A stretch of 64,000 nucleotides of DNA, taken from Gammaproteobacteria bacterium. GTDB taxonomy: Bacteria > Pseudomonadota > Gammaproteobacteria > Steroidobacterales > Woeseiaceae. The notes under the pieces are model-generated. The model did no database searches, was not told the DNA's origin, and saw only the letters and a list, made by a program, of their open reading frames with translations. Below are positions 33,142-45,200 of the stretch, piece by piece. The DNA is taken from assembly GCA_029884455.1 (NCBI GenBank), contig JAOUHU010000010.1, forward strand, positions 16,344 through 80,343, in the 5' to 3' direction. Position 1 is the first letter of the stretch; the number at the start of each line of letters is the position of its first letter. Made by a program: the position numbers and the translations under genes.

Positions 33142-33170
33142 ATACTAGGCTTGGCAATCTCATTGGTAAA
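33142..33170 (-). promoter_or_regulatory. Possible dps promoter
   Basis: TAGTAT (33142-33147) stands 17 bases from TTTACC (33165-33170) on the minus strand. The weak -35 would suit activation by OxyR, whose gene is divergent, but I do not see a convincing four-part OxyR site (ATAG-N7-CTAT repeats) in the spacer. Confidence 0.35.
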
Positions 33171-33208
33171 ATGGTTTAATTAGTACGCAACAATCGATAA
33201 AATCGAAT

Positions 33209-34099
33209 ATGAATTATCCCAGCACAAAACAACTGCAATACTTTGTCGCACTGACCGACGCCGGCCATTTCGGCCGCGCGGCGGAGGCCTGTTTTGTTTC
33301 ACAGTCGGCCTTCAGTAATGCGATCCAGGCACTGGAAAACACCCTCGGTGTACAGCTGGTTGACCGCACCAACCGGCGTGTCACGATTACCGCCGTGGGC
33401 CAGGAAGTGAACACGCTGGGAAGGCTGGTGCTGCGTGACCTCACGGATCTGGTCGAGACTGCCGCTGGCGGGCGCGCGCCGCTCGAATCAGACCTCAGGC
33501 TTGGCGTGATTCCGACGATCGCGCCCTTTTTGCTGCCGCGGGTGCTGCCGAAGCTGCGCCGCGCGTATCCGAAACTGCGGCTATTCCTGACAGAGGACCA
33601 GACTGGTCGCCTTTACGATCGCCTGATGGACGGCGAACTGGACCTGTTGTTGCTCGCCCTGCCCTGGGAGATGCGCGGCGCCGAACAGAAGACCTTGTTC
33701 AAGGATGAGTTCCTGCTCGCCTGCCGCGCAGGGACAAAACGCGTCGATCCGAACGACTATCGCTTCAACCGCCTCGATGCCGACAGCATCCTGTTGCTCG
33801 AGGATGGACATTGCCTGCGCGACCACGCACTGGCTGCGTGCAAGGTACAGAACCTGCAGAAAGTGCAGCGCTTTGCAGCCAGCAGCCTGTTGACACTCGT
33901 GGAGATGGTGGATGCCGATCTCGGCATCACGTTTCTGCCGGAGATGTCACTGCAATCGGCACTGTTGAAAAACACGAAAGTGCGACTGTACCCGCTGCGC
34001 GACAGCAGTTATCGCAGTATCGGTCTCGCCTGGCGGCGCGGCTCGAACCGGGCGAAAGAATTCGGTTTGCTTGGGGAGTTCCTGACCGAAAACCGCTGA
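33209..34099 (+). CDS. oxyR: Hydrogen peroxide-sensing LysR-type regulator OxyR
   Basis: 296 residues. The N-terminal LysR HTH contains AEACFVSQSAFSNAIQALEN. The sensor domain holds the redox pair in EDGHCLRDHALAAC, with nine residues between the cysteines as in E. coli C199/C208 (GHCLRDQAMGFC), which separates OxyR from other LysR proteins. It sits divergently from dps and the Prx-Grx gene, its expected targets. It converges with the large OmpA-barrel gene, 31 bases apart. Confidence 0.92.
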   Translation: MNYPSTKQLQYFVALTDAGHFGRAAEACFVSQSAFSNAIQALENTLGVQLVDRTNRRVTITAVGQEVNTLGRLVLRDLTDLVETAAGGRAPLESDLRLGVIPTIAPFLLPRVLPKLRRAYPKLRLFLTEDQTGRLYDRLMDGELDLLLLALPWEMRGAEQKTLFKDEFLLACRAGTKRVDPNDYRFNRLDADSILLLEDGHCLRDHALAACKVQNLQKVQRFAASSLLTLVEMVDADLGITFLPEMSLQSALLKNTKVRLYPLRDSSYRSIGLAWRRGSNRAKEFGLLGEFLTENR

Positions 34100-34130
34100 C
34101 GGCGAGGCATCCCCACCGCCGCCGCCCGGG

Positions 34131-37100
34131 CTACATGGTGCCGGTCAGGCTGAGGAACACGCCGTGATGATCGTAGCTCAGGTCGGTAAGGTCGTCGGAA
34201 AAGTCGGTGAAGTTATAGCCAAGACCGACTTTGAGGTGGTCGCCAATATACCGCGACAAAGTGGCCAGCGCGCCGCTGCGACGCTCATCCAGGTCGGCCA
34301 TTTGCAACATGCGCGCTTCGAGCAGCACTTCCCAGTTTTTGCGGAAGCGGTAGTCGCCGCGCAGCACAAACAGGCTCGCGTTGTTGTCGAAGAATTCCAG
34401 GTTCTCGCGATCCAGGCTCGTCTGGCTCAGGCGATAGGCATATTTGCCGCCCAGCGTCACGGATGATGTGAGATCGTAAGTCACATCCACCGCTGCGATG
34501 TGGCTCTTCTGGATGAAAGTCGTGGCAAGGCTTTGCAGGCCGATCTGCTCGGTCGTCGGCACGTTGTAGAAGTAGGTGTACTTCACCAGCGTGTTCAGGC
34601 GGTCGTTGCTGACCGGGCGATAGGCGTAGCCGAGAACCGCTTCCGTGTAACCGCCATCATAGAAAGTGCCCAGCGAGCTCGTGCTTTCTGAATAATTCAG
34701 CTTGCCGAGCAGGCGCGCCGCCGGATTGATCTGGTATTTGAAGTTGCTGCGGAACAGCCAGGTTTCGCGCTCGTTACTGCTGAGGTCGAGTTGTTCTGCC
34801 TCGTCGTTGCGATACTCGATGCCGCTCGCGAATTGCAGCGAGCCGGTGTTGTAGCCGACCTGCACGCCGCCGGCCAGGCGGTCAGTATTGGCGCCCGTCT
34901 GCGTATCCTGCAACGTGCCAATGTCCGAGGTGAATCCGAATCTCCATTTGACATTCGGCACGAAGTTAACGCCGGTGGCGTGCGTGAGTCCTGTCATCGA
35001 TTCGCTCTGCTGGAAGCGCTCTTCAAGGTAGACGCTGGTGCTGTCAGCGAGGCGCGTCTTGACGCCGGTGACGAGATTGCCCTGGCTGCCGCGAATGATG
35101 CGCATCGCGTTGTCGGTGCGTTCGTTTTCCAGCGCGTAGTTGAGATACAGGCTGGTGCGTTCGGAATGCAGGTAATTGGTGCCGAGTTTGCCACCCTTGC
35201 CGAGGTCGCCGTCGGATACCTCTGCATCGATACGCAGCTTGTCCGACATGCGATAAGAGCCGCCGATACCAACACGTCCGTTTTCCTCACGATCGCCGGT
35301 CACGGAAAGTGTGTCCTGCACAAACAGGTGGGTATTCCAGGTCGACCTGGAGTCATAACCGACCTGCAGTACCGCGTCGCTGCGTTCTCCCTGCTCCTGG
35401 GTCAGCGGCACGATGATGGAATTGTCGAGGCGTTCGTCCTTGCGGTAGCCGGCCTTGAGATCCCAGTTTTCGGTGAAGCGATAGCCCAGGTTGTATTCCT
35501 GGGCCTGGGTGTCGACGCCCTGCTCCTGAGTGCGGTTGTCAAACTTGGCGCCCAGTGAGAAGCGACTGCCAAACGGCAGGGTCAAGGCACCGCCATAGTT
35601 CCGGGTGTCGGTCAACGCCAATTGACCCGGTGCCGAAAAGCCCGCGTCCGCTTCCTGCACGTAAACACTCAGCTTGCCGTCAGTGAAATCGACGAAATCG
35701 CCAAGATCAACGCTGATGTCGGCACGGTGCGAAGCCGCTTCGGCATCCACGAACGACGCCGGATCATAGGAGTCGAACTCGAAGCCGCCGTCGACAGAGG
35801 TCGTCGCCAGAGACACCAGCCCTTCGCTTTGTGCCTGCTGCAGCTTGACCCAGGAACCGGCGCTCCAGCGCAGCGTAACATCGGCCGCGTTCAGGCTGCT
35901 GTCGGTATCATCCTGTTCGTTGAGGTTCGTGGTCACGCCAACCTTCACGTAGTCGCCCAACCAGTAATGCAGCTGGCCACCGGTCGCGAGCGCCTCGATG
36001 TCGCCAAAACCGGGCGTATATTCGTAGCGCACCACGAGGTAGGCTTCATCGCCCGACACGGACCCGCTGCGCACCAGCAGGCCATCGTCGGAGGTTGCGG
36101 CAAGCGGCTGGGCCAGCAGGATACGTCCCTGCAGGTAGTCGATGTCGTAATCCATCGCCGGCGTCAGGTTGACGACACCGGTCACAATGCCCGAGGCCTT
36201 GTCGCGCAGTTCGATGCGCACACTCTCGGAGCCGGCCAGGATGTCCTGCTGTTGCAGGAAATAGAGCGAGCCGCCGGTGCCGCGGAATTCCTCGCGGTTG
36301 CCTATGGTGCCGGGCTCGGCGGCAAAGGCATTGGCCACCAGGCGCCGGTCGCCAAACGTGGTGGCGCCTTCCGACTGGTAATGCAGGTTGGCGCCGTACA
36401 GGCCACGATCGACCTGCGCGAGCTCATTCTGCATGTAGGCAATCTTGAAGTTGCCCCACTGGCCATAGTCATCGCCCTTGCCAAGCCGCACGAACAGCTT
36501 GCCCATGGTCGGCGCCATTTCCGCAACCGTGCCGTCATCACCAAAGGTCGGGTAGTAATAGTCGGGATCGATGCGACGGAAAAACGCTTGCGGCGACTTG
36601 TCCATGAAATTACTGAACAGCGAGTCCAGCGACCCTTCTCGCGTATCCGCGCTCGCAGTCAGCTTCCAGTGGTCACCGAACTTGCCGTTGACAAAAAATG
36701 CGAGGCGGCCGTCGGTGTTCGAATCGTAGTCGTAGTCGGAGTTTTCACCCTGCAGCAGTTCGATCGGGCCATTGCTCGAGCCCTGCGACAGCGTCAGGTC
36801 CGCCATGCCGACATAAAACCAGTCTTTGGGCTTGAACTCGAAGTCGCGCAAGTACAGCTCGCCGCCGCCATCCTCGTCCAGCACCGCGACTTCCACGGTA
36901 TGCGCACCTTCGGGCAGGATTTCTTCGGAGACAAAGTTGCCGCTGATATCGACGGGAATCGGCCGTCCGGCGACCCAGACCTGCTGCGCCTCGGAAATAC
37001 CGCTGCCGCGCACACTGACCGTGCCGCTCGACAGGCCGATATTGTGCATGCGCAGGCGATTCTCGCCGTACGCTGAATGCACTTGCGGCTCTGCCGGCGG

Positions 37101-39278
37101 TTCTGCCGCTAGCGGCTCTGTCGGCAGCGGCTCTGTCGGTAACGGTATTTCCTTGCCGTCCTCATTCACGACCCATAGCGGCAACGGCTCCGTTTCGTCG
37201 AAGCTGCCGTCTGTGCCATAGGCACGCAACACATACGCAAGCTCGTACAGCGGACCATCGACAACCGCCGGTGGCGGTTGCCAGGTCGCGATCGCGTCCG
37301 CCTCGACAGCCACGACGGCGAGCGGCTGCGCCTCGATCGAGCGTCCTTTTTCGAATACGCGCACTTCAGCCCGCTCGATGAAATGCGCGTAGTTGGTATA
37401 CATGCGGAAACTGACCGGGGATGCCTTCTTGCCGATGAAGAATTCGCCCTGGCCGAATATCGGTCCGGACTCGACATGCGGCGACAGCTCTATAAAGGAT
37501 GGCTCCGCCGCGACACTGAGCCTGGGCGCCGAGCGAAGATTGTCGAAACCAAACTGGATATCGACCTTTTCCAACGCGACGTCGGTGCAGCGCTGGATAT
37601 CGGATGAGCTACGCTTCGGATCATCGATCGGCTTGCCGTCCACGGTGATGCGCATCAGGTTCAGGCCAAGCGGATTGGCCGCCGTTATCTCGCGCGTAAT
37701 GCGCGTGATATCGACACCTTCGTAATCATCGAGGATGGCGAGTTCGTCGTACACCACCTGTACTGCAACATGCGAGGTTTCACCCTGCACGAAACCGACA
37801 TTGATGACGTCTGCGGAATGCACATAGCCATGGCCCTCGAATTCGGCCTGGTTCTCGTCGAGCTGCATTTCGTCGACCAGCAACTGCATCGCTCGCCGCG
37901 CCCGGGATGCCGACAGACCAATGTCGTCTCCATAGACTGTCGCGGTGCGGCGCTCCAGGCGCTCATTGCGCGTGTAGCCAATAAATCGCAACCGCGGATT
38001 CGTCTTGTCAGCGACATCCGCCAGCCCGCGGGCCAGTGTCGCCGCATATCCGGCCGGGATGACCGGCTGCCCGTCCGTGAATTCGATGTTTGAAATTTGC
38101 CCCCAGGGAGGATCATAGACACGCGTCACGATCTCCGCGCCGGCATCTTCCGGGCACAGCTGCGGTTCGTCCGGCAGGTCGGCCAGCGGGTCGTCGTACC
38201 AGAACTCGACTTCGACGCGCCGATTGAGCGCACGCCCGTTGGGCGTCGCACTTGATCCCAGTGGCCGTGTCGCGCCCCGGCCGTCGCTGTCAATCATCTC
38301 GGTCGAAATGTTGAGTTCGTCCTGTACCGCCAGCGCGACGCGACGCGCGCGTGCTTTCGACAGCCCGATGTGATCGCCGTAGATGCGCTCGGTGCGTCCG
38401 AGCAGTGGCGCATCGTCGGTATAGCCGACAAACTTGATCATCACGTTCTGCTTGTCGGCCAGGTTCTGCAGTCCCTGGCGCACGCGCTCGACGAAAACCT
38501 CGTCGACATCGATCGTGTCCTCATCGTAATGCAGCGGTGCGACGAGGTTTTGCAGCCGCGCCCGTTTCGCGTGGCCGTCCACGTAGCGCAGCTTGCAGAC
38601 GGTTTCCATGCGGCAAACCTTGACGCGCTGGATTTCGTGCGGCACGAGGAATTCCTCAAGCGCAACCTTCTCCCGCGGTTCGTCGTACCAGACTTCTACT
38701 TCGACGCGCCGGTTCAGGGCGCGCCCTGCCGCCGTCGCATTGCTCGCCACCGGCCGGGTTTCGCCAAACCATTCGTAGGACACCGCCTCGGGCGGCAAGG
38801 CCAGCACGGTCTGGAAATATTCCGCGACCTCGCCGGCGCGTTCGCGCGACAAGCCGGCGTTATCGCCATAGATTTCTACCAGTCGCGGCGACAACGGCTG
38901 ATTGTCCGCGTGTCCGATCAGGTGCAGGCGTACGTTCAGCCGGTCCTGCATGCGCTCCAGGATGGCACCCAGCGACTCAACCGTCGATGCCGGAATGTCG
39001 GCAACCCCGGACTCAAAGCGTATCGGTGCCACCAGGTTCGCGAGCTTGATTGTTTCCAGCGCATCGTTGACCGTCTCGCGCAGTTCGAGCGTATCGCCTT
39101 GCTCCGCGGCAATGCGGTCGGGATCCTGTACCCACTGGGTGACACCGACGTCAACATCGAGCTGTCGTTCAACGACCTCGCCGAGCGCTTCTTCGGTGAC
39201 ATCCGCAGCGAGTACCGGCGCGGTCGCCAACGAGACCAGCCAGGTCAGCCAATAGCAGGACAAGCGTTTCATGTTCAT
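34131..39278 (-). CDS. Triple OmpA-domain protein with large C-terminal outer-membrane beta barrel
   Basis: 1715 residues. A signal peptide ends at about 24 (TAPVLA). Three OmpA-C-like domains follow at ~80-200, ~235-365 and ~395-520. The first two keep the GRALNRRVEVE end; the third is degenerate (IGYTRNERL, no NRRVE). A beta-rich linker, a Pro/Glu repeat (PTEPLPTEPLAAEPPAEP), an Ig-like module (~765-850) and ~860 residues of alternating aromatic strands ending in SLTGTM make up the rest and look like a many-stranded barrel. OmpA domains would hold peptidoglycan and the barrel the outer membrane. It is coupled to the DUF11 giant by an ATGA overlap. Confidence 0.75.
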   Translation of the reverse strand: MNMKRLSCYWLTWLVSLATAPVLAADVTEEALGEVVERQLDVDVGVTQWVQDPDRIAAEQGDTLELRETVNDALETIKLANLVAPIRFESGVADIPASTVESLGAILERMQDRLNVRLHLIGHADNQPLSPRLVEIYGDNAGLSRERAGEVAEYFQTVLALPPEAVSYEWFGETRPVASNATAAGRALNRRVEVEVWYDEPREKVALEEFLVPHEIQRVKVCRMETVCKLRYVDGHAKRARLQNLVAPLHYDEDTIDVDEVFVERVRQGLQNLADKQNVMIKFVGYTDDAPLLGRTERIYGDHIGLSKARARRVALAVQDELNISTEMIDSDGRGATRPLGSSATPNGRALNRRVEVEFWYDDPLADLPDEPQLCPEDAGAEIVTRVYDPPWGQISNIEFTDGQPVIPAGYAATLARGLADVADKTNPRLRFIGYTRNERLERRTATVYGDDIGLSASRARRAMQLLVDEMQLDENQAEFEGHGYVHSADVINVGFVQGETSHVAVQVVYDELAILDDYEGVDITRITREITAANPLGLNLMRITVDGKPIDDPKRSSSDIQRCTDVALEKVDIQFGFDNLRSAPRLSVAAEPSFIELSPHVESGPIFGQGEFFIGKKASPVSFRMYTNYAHFIERAEVRVFEKGRSIEAQPLAVVAVEADAIATWQPPPAVVDGPLYELAYVLRAYGTDGSFDETEPLPLWVVNEDGKEIPLPTEPLPTEPLAAEPPAEPQVHSAYGENRLRMHNIGLSSGTVSVRGSGISEAQQVWVAGRPIPVDISGNFVSEEILPEGAHTVEVAVLDEDGGGELYLRDFEFKPKDWFYVGMADLTLSQGSSNGPIELLQGENSDYDYDSNTDGRLAFFVNGKFGDHWKLTASADTREGSLDSLFSNFMDKSPQAFFRRIDPDYYYPTFGDDGTVAEMAPTMGKLFVRLGKGDDYGQWGNFKIAYMQNELAQVDRGLYGANLHYQSEGATTFGDRRLVANAFAAEPGTIGNREEFRGTGGSLYFLQQQDILAGSESVRIELRDKASGIVTGVVNLTPAMDYDIDYLQGRILLAQPLAATSDDGLLVRSGSVSGDEAYLVVRYEYTPGFGDIEALATGGQLHYWLGDYVKVGVTTNLNEQDDTDSSLNAADVTLRWSAGSWVKLQQAQSEGLVSLATTSVDGGFEFDSYDPASFVDAEAASHRADISVDLGDFVDFTDGKLSVYVQEADAGFSAPGQLALTDTRNYGGALTLPFGSRFSLGAKFDNRTQEQGVDTQAQEYNLGYRFTENWDLKAGYRKDERLDNSIIVPLTQEQGERSDAVLQVGYDSRSTWNTHLFVQDTLSVTGDREENGRVGIGGSYRMSDKLRIDAEVSDGDLGKGGKLGTNYLHSERTSLYLNYALENERTDNAMRIIRGSQGNLVTGVKTRLADSTSVYLEERFQQSESMTGLTHATGVNFVPNVKWRFGFTSDIGTLQDTQTGANTDRLAGGVQVGYNTGSLQFASGIEYRNDEAEQLDLSSNERETWLFRSNFKYQINPAARLLGKLNYSESTSSLGTFYDGGYTEAVLGYAYRPVSNDRLNTLVKYTYFYNVPTTEQIGLQSLATTFIQKSHIAAVDVTYDLTSSVTLGGKYAYRLSQTSLDRENLEFFDNNASLFVLRGDYRFRKNWEVLLEARMLQMADLDERRSGALATLSRYIGDHLKVGLGYNFTDFSDDLTDLSYDHHGVFLSLTGTM

Positions 39279-42200
39279 TCGCTGGCCCTCCGGATCTTCT
39301 CCGGCGGTGCCCCGAGACGCCAGAAAACTTCAGGCTCGATGAGCAGCTCATAGCAGCAGTTCTGCGCTTCCCAGGCCGTCGCGATTTGTTCTTGCAGCGC
39401 GTTGATGCGTTGCGTGACCAGCGACTCCTGCTCGACGTCCGCCACATAGGACAGCCGCAGGATTGCGGGTGCCTTGCGTAATTCGTGCAGCAGCAAGTCG
39501 ATTCGGCCCTGCCACTGGTGCCGCATCTCGGTCGTGCCGGGCTCGAACACGGCGTCGGCGATATCCAGCCCGACGACGCGATAGATCGAGGCGCCGAAGT
39601 TGATGCGCAGCGCCTTGCCGCGGGTCGCGCGCTGCACCTGCACCGGCCGCGTCGAGCTGCGGAAGCCGCTCGGCAAGGTGCGGTCATCGAGCTTCAGCAC
39701 GAAATTGCTGCCGCGGCTCTCGTTCGGCGTTATTGCGCAGGTGATGTGATAGCGGCCGTGCGCATCGGTGCTCGCAGCAAGGCCGCGCGCGGTAATTACG
39801 CGCACACCGGCGAGCCCGTCTTCGTCGCCATCCTGGTAACCGTTGCGGTTGCTGTCGTTGAAAACCTTGCCCGTGACATCGGTGCAGTCGAAGGTCGGGT
39901 CGGGCACGATGCGCACGGTGGCCTCGGCCTCCTCGGACAGCGCCGTGCCCGTAAGCGAACTCATCGCCTGCGCACGGTTGACGAATTCACCCTCGGTTAC
40001 GCCTGCGCCGACGGCCAGCAGCAGCTTGATCGTGTGCCGCCCGTCGACGAGCAGGGTCAGGTTCGACCAGACCAGTTCGCGACCCGCAACCACGGGTTCG
40101 CTCGCCACCCCGTCGAAACGTGCCGAGCCTTCGACGTAGTGGAAACCGGCCGGGTAGCGGTCGACCACGGTAATGTCACTGAGGTTGGCGCCGAAAGAAT
40201 TGCTGATCCGGATTTCGTAGGGCACCAGCTGGCCGCGGGTAACGTTCAGCATCGGCGTGGTCTTGCTGACAGCCACCGCACCACCGAGCCGCGGATCGAG
40301 CGGAATATGGTTGTTGAAAAGCTGGCTGGAACCCGGCACCTGGATATCGTTCAGCCGCAGAAACAGGTGATAGGCCGTGCCCGCACTTTGCGCCGGTACC
40401 GACGTCGGCGGCGCGAATTCGGAAGCTTGCGCCTCGCAATAATTCGGCGTTGCGAGCACTGCATCGTTGCTCGATCCGGGACAGGCCGGTACATCGAACG
40501 GCTGCGTCGTGGCATCCGAGGTCGGCGGTATGAACGCCGAGACGCCGGGCTCGTAGCTCGCATCCGGCGCCTGCACACGCAGCAGGTAGGTCGGGCCAGG
40601 CGCACAGTTCGCGTCCGAGAAATTGAGGTCGAACTTGTAATAGCCGTTGCCGACCGTGACTTGGTCCTGCTGGTTGGGATCATCGAAGCAGCTGCCGGGT
40701 ACCGGCAGGCCATTGCGAACGTCGACCATGGTTACGACGGCACCGGCGATCGGGCCGCGCGTAATGGAGTCGTAAATAACACCGTTCGGATCGACCGGCA
40801 TGTTCAGTGCCAGCAGGTTGCTGCCTTCCTGCACATCGATCTCGTCGATACGTTGCAGGCCGTCGGTAAAATCAGAGTCGGTGACACCCAGTAGCGCAGT
40901 CCGGCTGCCGGCGCCAGGCGCGCTGAAGCGCAGCGAGTAGAGATCCGTGGTGCCATAACTCGGAACCACATTGCTGAACCGGTAGTAACCGTCGACGTCC
41001 GTCAGCATTGCGCGCACCAGCAGATTGTTCTGCAACAGCTCGACGGTCCAGCCCTCAAGCGGCCGTTCCAGCCCGCCTGGCACGTCGTCGTGATCGGCGT
41101 CATGCCAGACGTAACCACTGAGCATGCCGGCATTGGGCATCGCACCGACGTCGATGGAAACGCTCGCCTCGGCAAGCTGCTGCGGGTCGTTCCAGTACAC
41201 ACGTCCGGTGTTGGTGATGGTCGTACCTTCGAGCAGGTTCGGATTGATCACTGCCTGGAAGCGCAGCACCACCGTTTCACCCGGGTTCAGCGCACCGTAC
41301 TGGTTGAAGTAATCGGCCGTGATCGTGGTGGTCGCGGCATCGTAGGTCACGCCGGCGCCCAGGCCATTCAGCGTCGCCGACAGGTCGACATAGGCAAGGT
41401 AGCCCGGATTGACCTCGTCGAGATTGTCGGTCATCGCGACGTAGTAGGCCGGCACGGCCGCGATGTTGGTGGCGGTAACCGTGTATTCGAGTGTCGCACC
41501 CGGAAGTGCCGCGCCACCGCCGACAACCGCAACCGCCTTGACGATGGACAGGGCCTGCGCATCGCCAACGACCACGACGGTCGGTTCGGGACCGGTCGCC
41601 GGATTGCCATCGCCATCGGTCAGCAGATTCGGCCGTTCAACAGAATAGACGGTCGCCTGGTTGATAATAAGAGTGCCGGTAGGCACCGCCGCGTTGACCT
41701 GCATGTCGAACTGCACCAGCGCCGACTGGCCCGGATTCAGCACGCCTGCACCATCGGCCGGCAGTGGCGGCGTGAGGTCGGCCGAGCTGACGGGAATACC
41801 CGCGATCAGCGGGAACACGCCGGCGTCCGGCTGGCCGACCGGCAGGCCATTGAGCGTCACCGAGTCGGCCACGTAGGTGAGGTCATTCGGCACGACGTCG
41901 ACCAGTTCCACCGCGGTCGCGGCTACATTGCCGTTGTTGTAAATCGTGATCGAATAGCGCAACACGTCGCCGGGATCGACAATGCCAGGCGTGCCGAGAT
42001 CGACCTGCAGCGCGGCCGACTTCGGCGCAAACAGCAGCGGATAGTTGCCGACCACGTCGCGCGTCGGATCGTCGGCCAGTGGCGTACGCGGGTCGTCTGA
42101 CGGCACATCGGCAATGCCGTAGTCAACCGCGCTGACAAAAGCCTGGTTCGAAATAATCGTGCCGTCGGGCACGTCCGGATACACGATGACATCGAAAACA

Positions 42201-45200
42201 ATCGTCGCGACGTTATCAGCCACGCCGGCGTTCAAAACTCCCGGCGTTGTGTCCTGCGGTGCGTTCACCAGGATGCCGTTGCCGAGCGGCAGGCTGCCGC
42301 CCGCAGCATCGGGCACGGCGATGCCATTAAGCGTCGTGCTGCCGGCAACGTAGCTGGTGTTGCCGGGCACCTGGTCGACAATCTCCACCCCGGTCGCGTG
42401 GTCGGTACCGATATTCTGTACCGTGATCGTGTAGCGCAGCGTCTCGCCGGCGAGCAGCACGTTTGGATCACCGTCGATATAGGACGATGTCTTTTGTACG
42501 CGGAAGGCGGGTGCCGAGGTGATCCGAACCTGGGTCGGATCCTCGTCGCCCGCAATGTTCGGGTCCGCGGCGCCGTTAACATTCGGGTCGTCGCTGACGG
42601 CCACCGGGTTGCCGTTGTACAGCAGGCTCGACTGGTTATAAACGTAACTGTCGTTGCTGATCACGGGCACCAGCACAATTTCAAACTCGACCAGCACGCT
42701 GTCGCCAAGCGGACCGAGGCTCAGATTGCGCACATCGAGCAGGCCGCTACCGGCTGCACCACCGTTCGGGTCCGTGTTGCCGGCATCCGCCCCGGCCGGC
42801 AGCGTAACGACACTCAGCGTCCCGGCCTGGAACATCGGCAATGTGTTGAGCCGATCGAGTTCATCCACCAGGCTGAAATTGGCGACTGAGCTGGCACTCG
42901 CGTTTTCGACGCGCAAACTGTAGCGCAGCGTGTCGCCCGGGCTCGCAACGCTTGCCGGATTGTCGCCACTGCTGACGTTGGCGACGGTCTTTTCGAAAAT
43001 CAGGATGGGCGTAAATTCAACCACCGTGAGCGCGTCCTCGTGGTCCAGCACGCCGACCGTGCCGTTGGTCACGGCGCGCGTGTAGGTGCGTGCATAACTC
43101 GCGTTGGCGCCCGAAAAAATATCGAGACTGAACCACTCGGTCGCGCCGGCGACATTTGTCAGCACCGCATCCGCCTGTGTATCCGCATCCAGCAGCGTGT
43201 CGTAACTAACGATCAGGCGCTGGTCGGGAGCGATGGCCGCGGCTGCTGTCAGCGCCTGCAAGGTAAATGTACAGGCCGGGTCGCCGAGCCAGCTGACCAC
43301 AAAATCGGTACCCTCGGACAACGGCGGCGCAACTGGGGTCACACCATCGGCCGCGAATAATTGTGCCGTGAAGTTCACCGGCGCCGCATCACAGGTGCCG
43401 CCGTCAGCCTGGTTCGGCAGTCGGTCGGTAATCGTCAGGCCGTGTGCTGCGGACGCACCGATGTTGTGCACGTTCAATGTGAATGTTTCCGCGACACCGA
43501 TGCGCATGTTGACCGGGCCGCCTTTTTCGAGTGTCAGCTCGGGCTCGACCACGGTCATCGGCGCACTGCTGCCGGGCAGGCCGGGTCTCTCGGTCACCGT
43601 GTCGTTGTCGGACAGGTTGTAGCTGTAGGCAGCGCTATTAATGAAAGTCAGGCCAGCAAGGTTGTTGCTGGTATCGGCAAGTCGCAACGTGATTTCGATG
43701 ACTGCCTGCTCGCCGGCCGGGATATCGATGCCATTGACCGGGTCTTCGATCACGAGGTTGTCTGGCGTCCCCGTGTTCACAGGCGTCCAATTACCGGCAG
43801 CCGAGATTTTTGTCACGCTGACGAATTCGAGATCGGCTGCCGAAGCACTGAGATCGTCGAGCAAGCGTACATCGTAGAGCGGTGAGCTGTGCGGCACGGA
43901 AGGCACAGTGACCAGGTAGCTGAATTCTTCGCCAATGGTCGCGGTGGCCTGCGTCGTCGCCTTGATGAGCGCAGTCGGTGGCGGGCCCTCGATGATGATG
44001 CGCGTCGGATCCTCATCGCCGGCGATATTCGGGTCCGCCTGGCCGTTGACGTAGGGATCGTCGCTGTCCGCTATCTTGATACCGCTGACGAGATCGGCCT
44101 GGTTGGTCACCAGGGTGCCATTCGGCAGGGTCGAGTTCAGCGTCACATCGAACTGCACCAGCACTTCGCTCGCCACCGGCAGGCTCAAGTTGCCGATGTC
44201 AAGCACGCCGGCACTGTTGGTACCGCCGTTCGGGTTGGTGCCGGACGTGTCGGCGCCAGGCGGGATCGTTGCGGCGACCAGCGTAAGGGATCCCGGTACA
44301 AACACCGGCACCGGATTCATTGCACCCAGGTCGTCGCGGAAACTGAAATTGGCGAGCGCACCATCCGTTGTCTGCAGGCGCAACGTATAACGCAGCGTAT
44401 CGCCCGGGCCAGCAGTAGTCGTCGGATTGACGCCGGTACTCAGGTTTGCGACGGTCTTTTCGAAGAAGTAGCCGCGCAGTTCGACGACGGTCGTGTGTGC
44501 GTCCTCATGGTCCGCTACGCCAGGTGTGCCGTTGGTCAGCACACGATTGAAAACAACCCGGTCCGTATTGCTGCTGTCGCCGTTAAACCATTGGCTTGCG
44601 CCGACGACGTTGGTGAGCGCGGTGCCGTCCTGGCTGTCCGCATCGAGTCTGGTCCGGTAGTTAATAACCAGGCGTTCATTGGCACCGATCGCCGCCTGCG
44701 CCGTAAGCATGGTCAGCGACAGGCGGCAGGTCGGAGCGCCGGCAAAACTGAAGGTGTAGTCGCTGCCTGCCGCGAGCGGGCCTTTGCCGGGGACCGGCGT
44801 CGTACCGTCCGCTGCAAACACCTGCGCGTCGAGGATTTCCGGGGTCGTATCGCACATGCCCCCTGTGGCGCCATTCGGCAGTTGGTCAAGCAGTGTCACA
44901 TCCCAGGCATCGGTCAGACCGGTGTTGTGAACGTTAATACCGAAGTTGCCCCACTCGCCGAGGTTGAGTGTCCGGCCGATCGTTGCCGGGCCAATCTTGG
45001 TCACTATGAGTTCCGGTGTAGCAATCGTCAGTGGCTCGGAAATACCCCACTCACCTGGCAACGGCTCGTAAAATATTCCTTCGATAAGGCGGCCGAAATC
45101 CCACTTCGCAATATTGATGAACTGGGTGCCGGGCGCGTTCGTCGGCGTGTCCTGCAGAACCACATCCAGCTCGATGATGAACTGTTCGCCGGCCGGGATA

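Noticed and set aside
35622-37076. 484-aa plus-strand ORF opposite the OmpA-barrel gene
   Set aside because: Antisense frame of a long GC-rich gene; no start signal, no family pattern, and the minus-strand frame is clearly the coding one.
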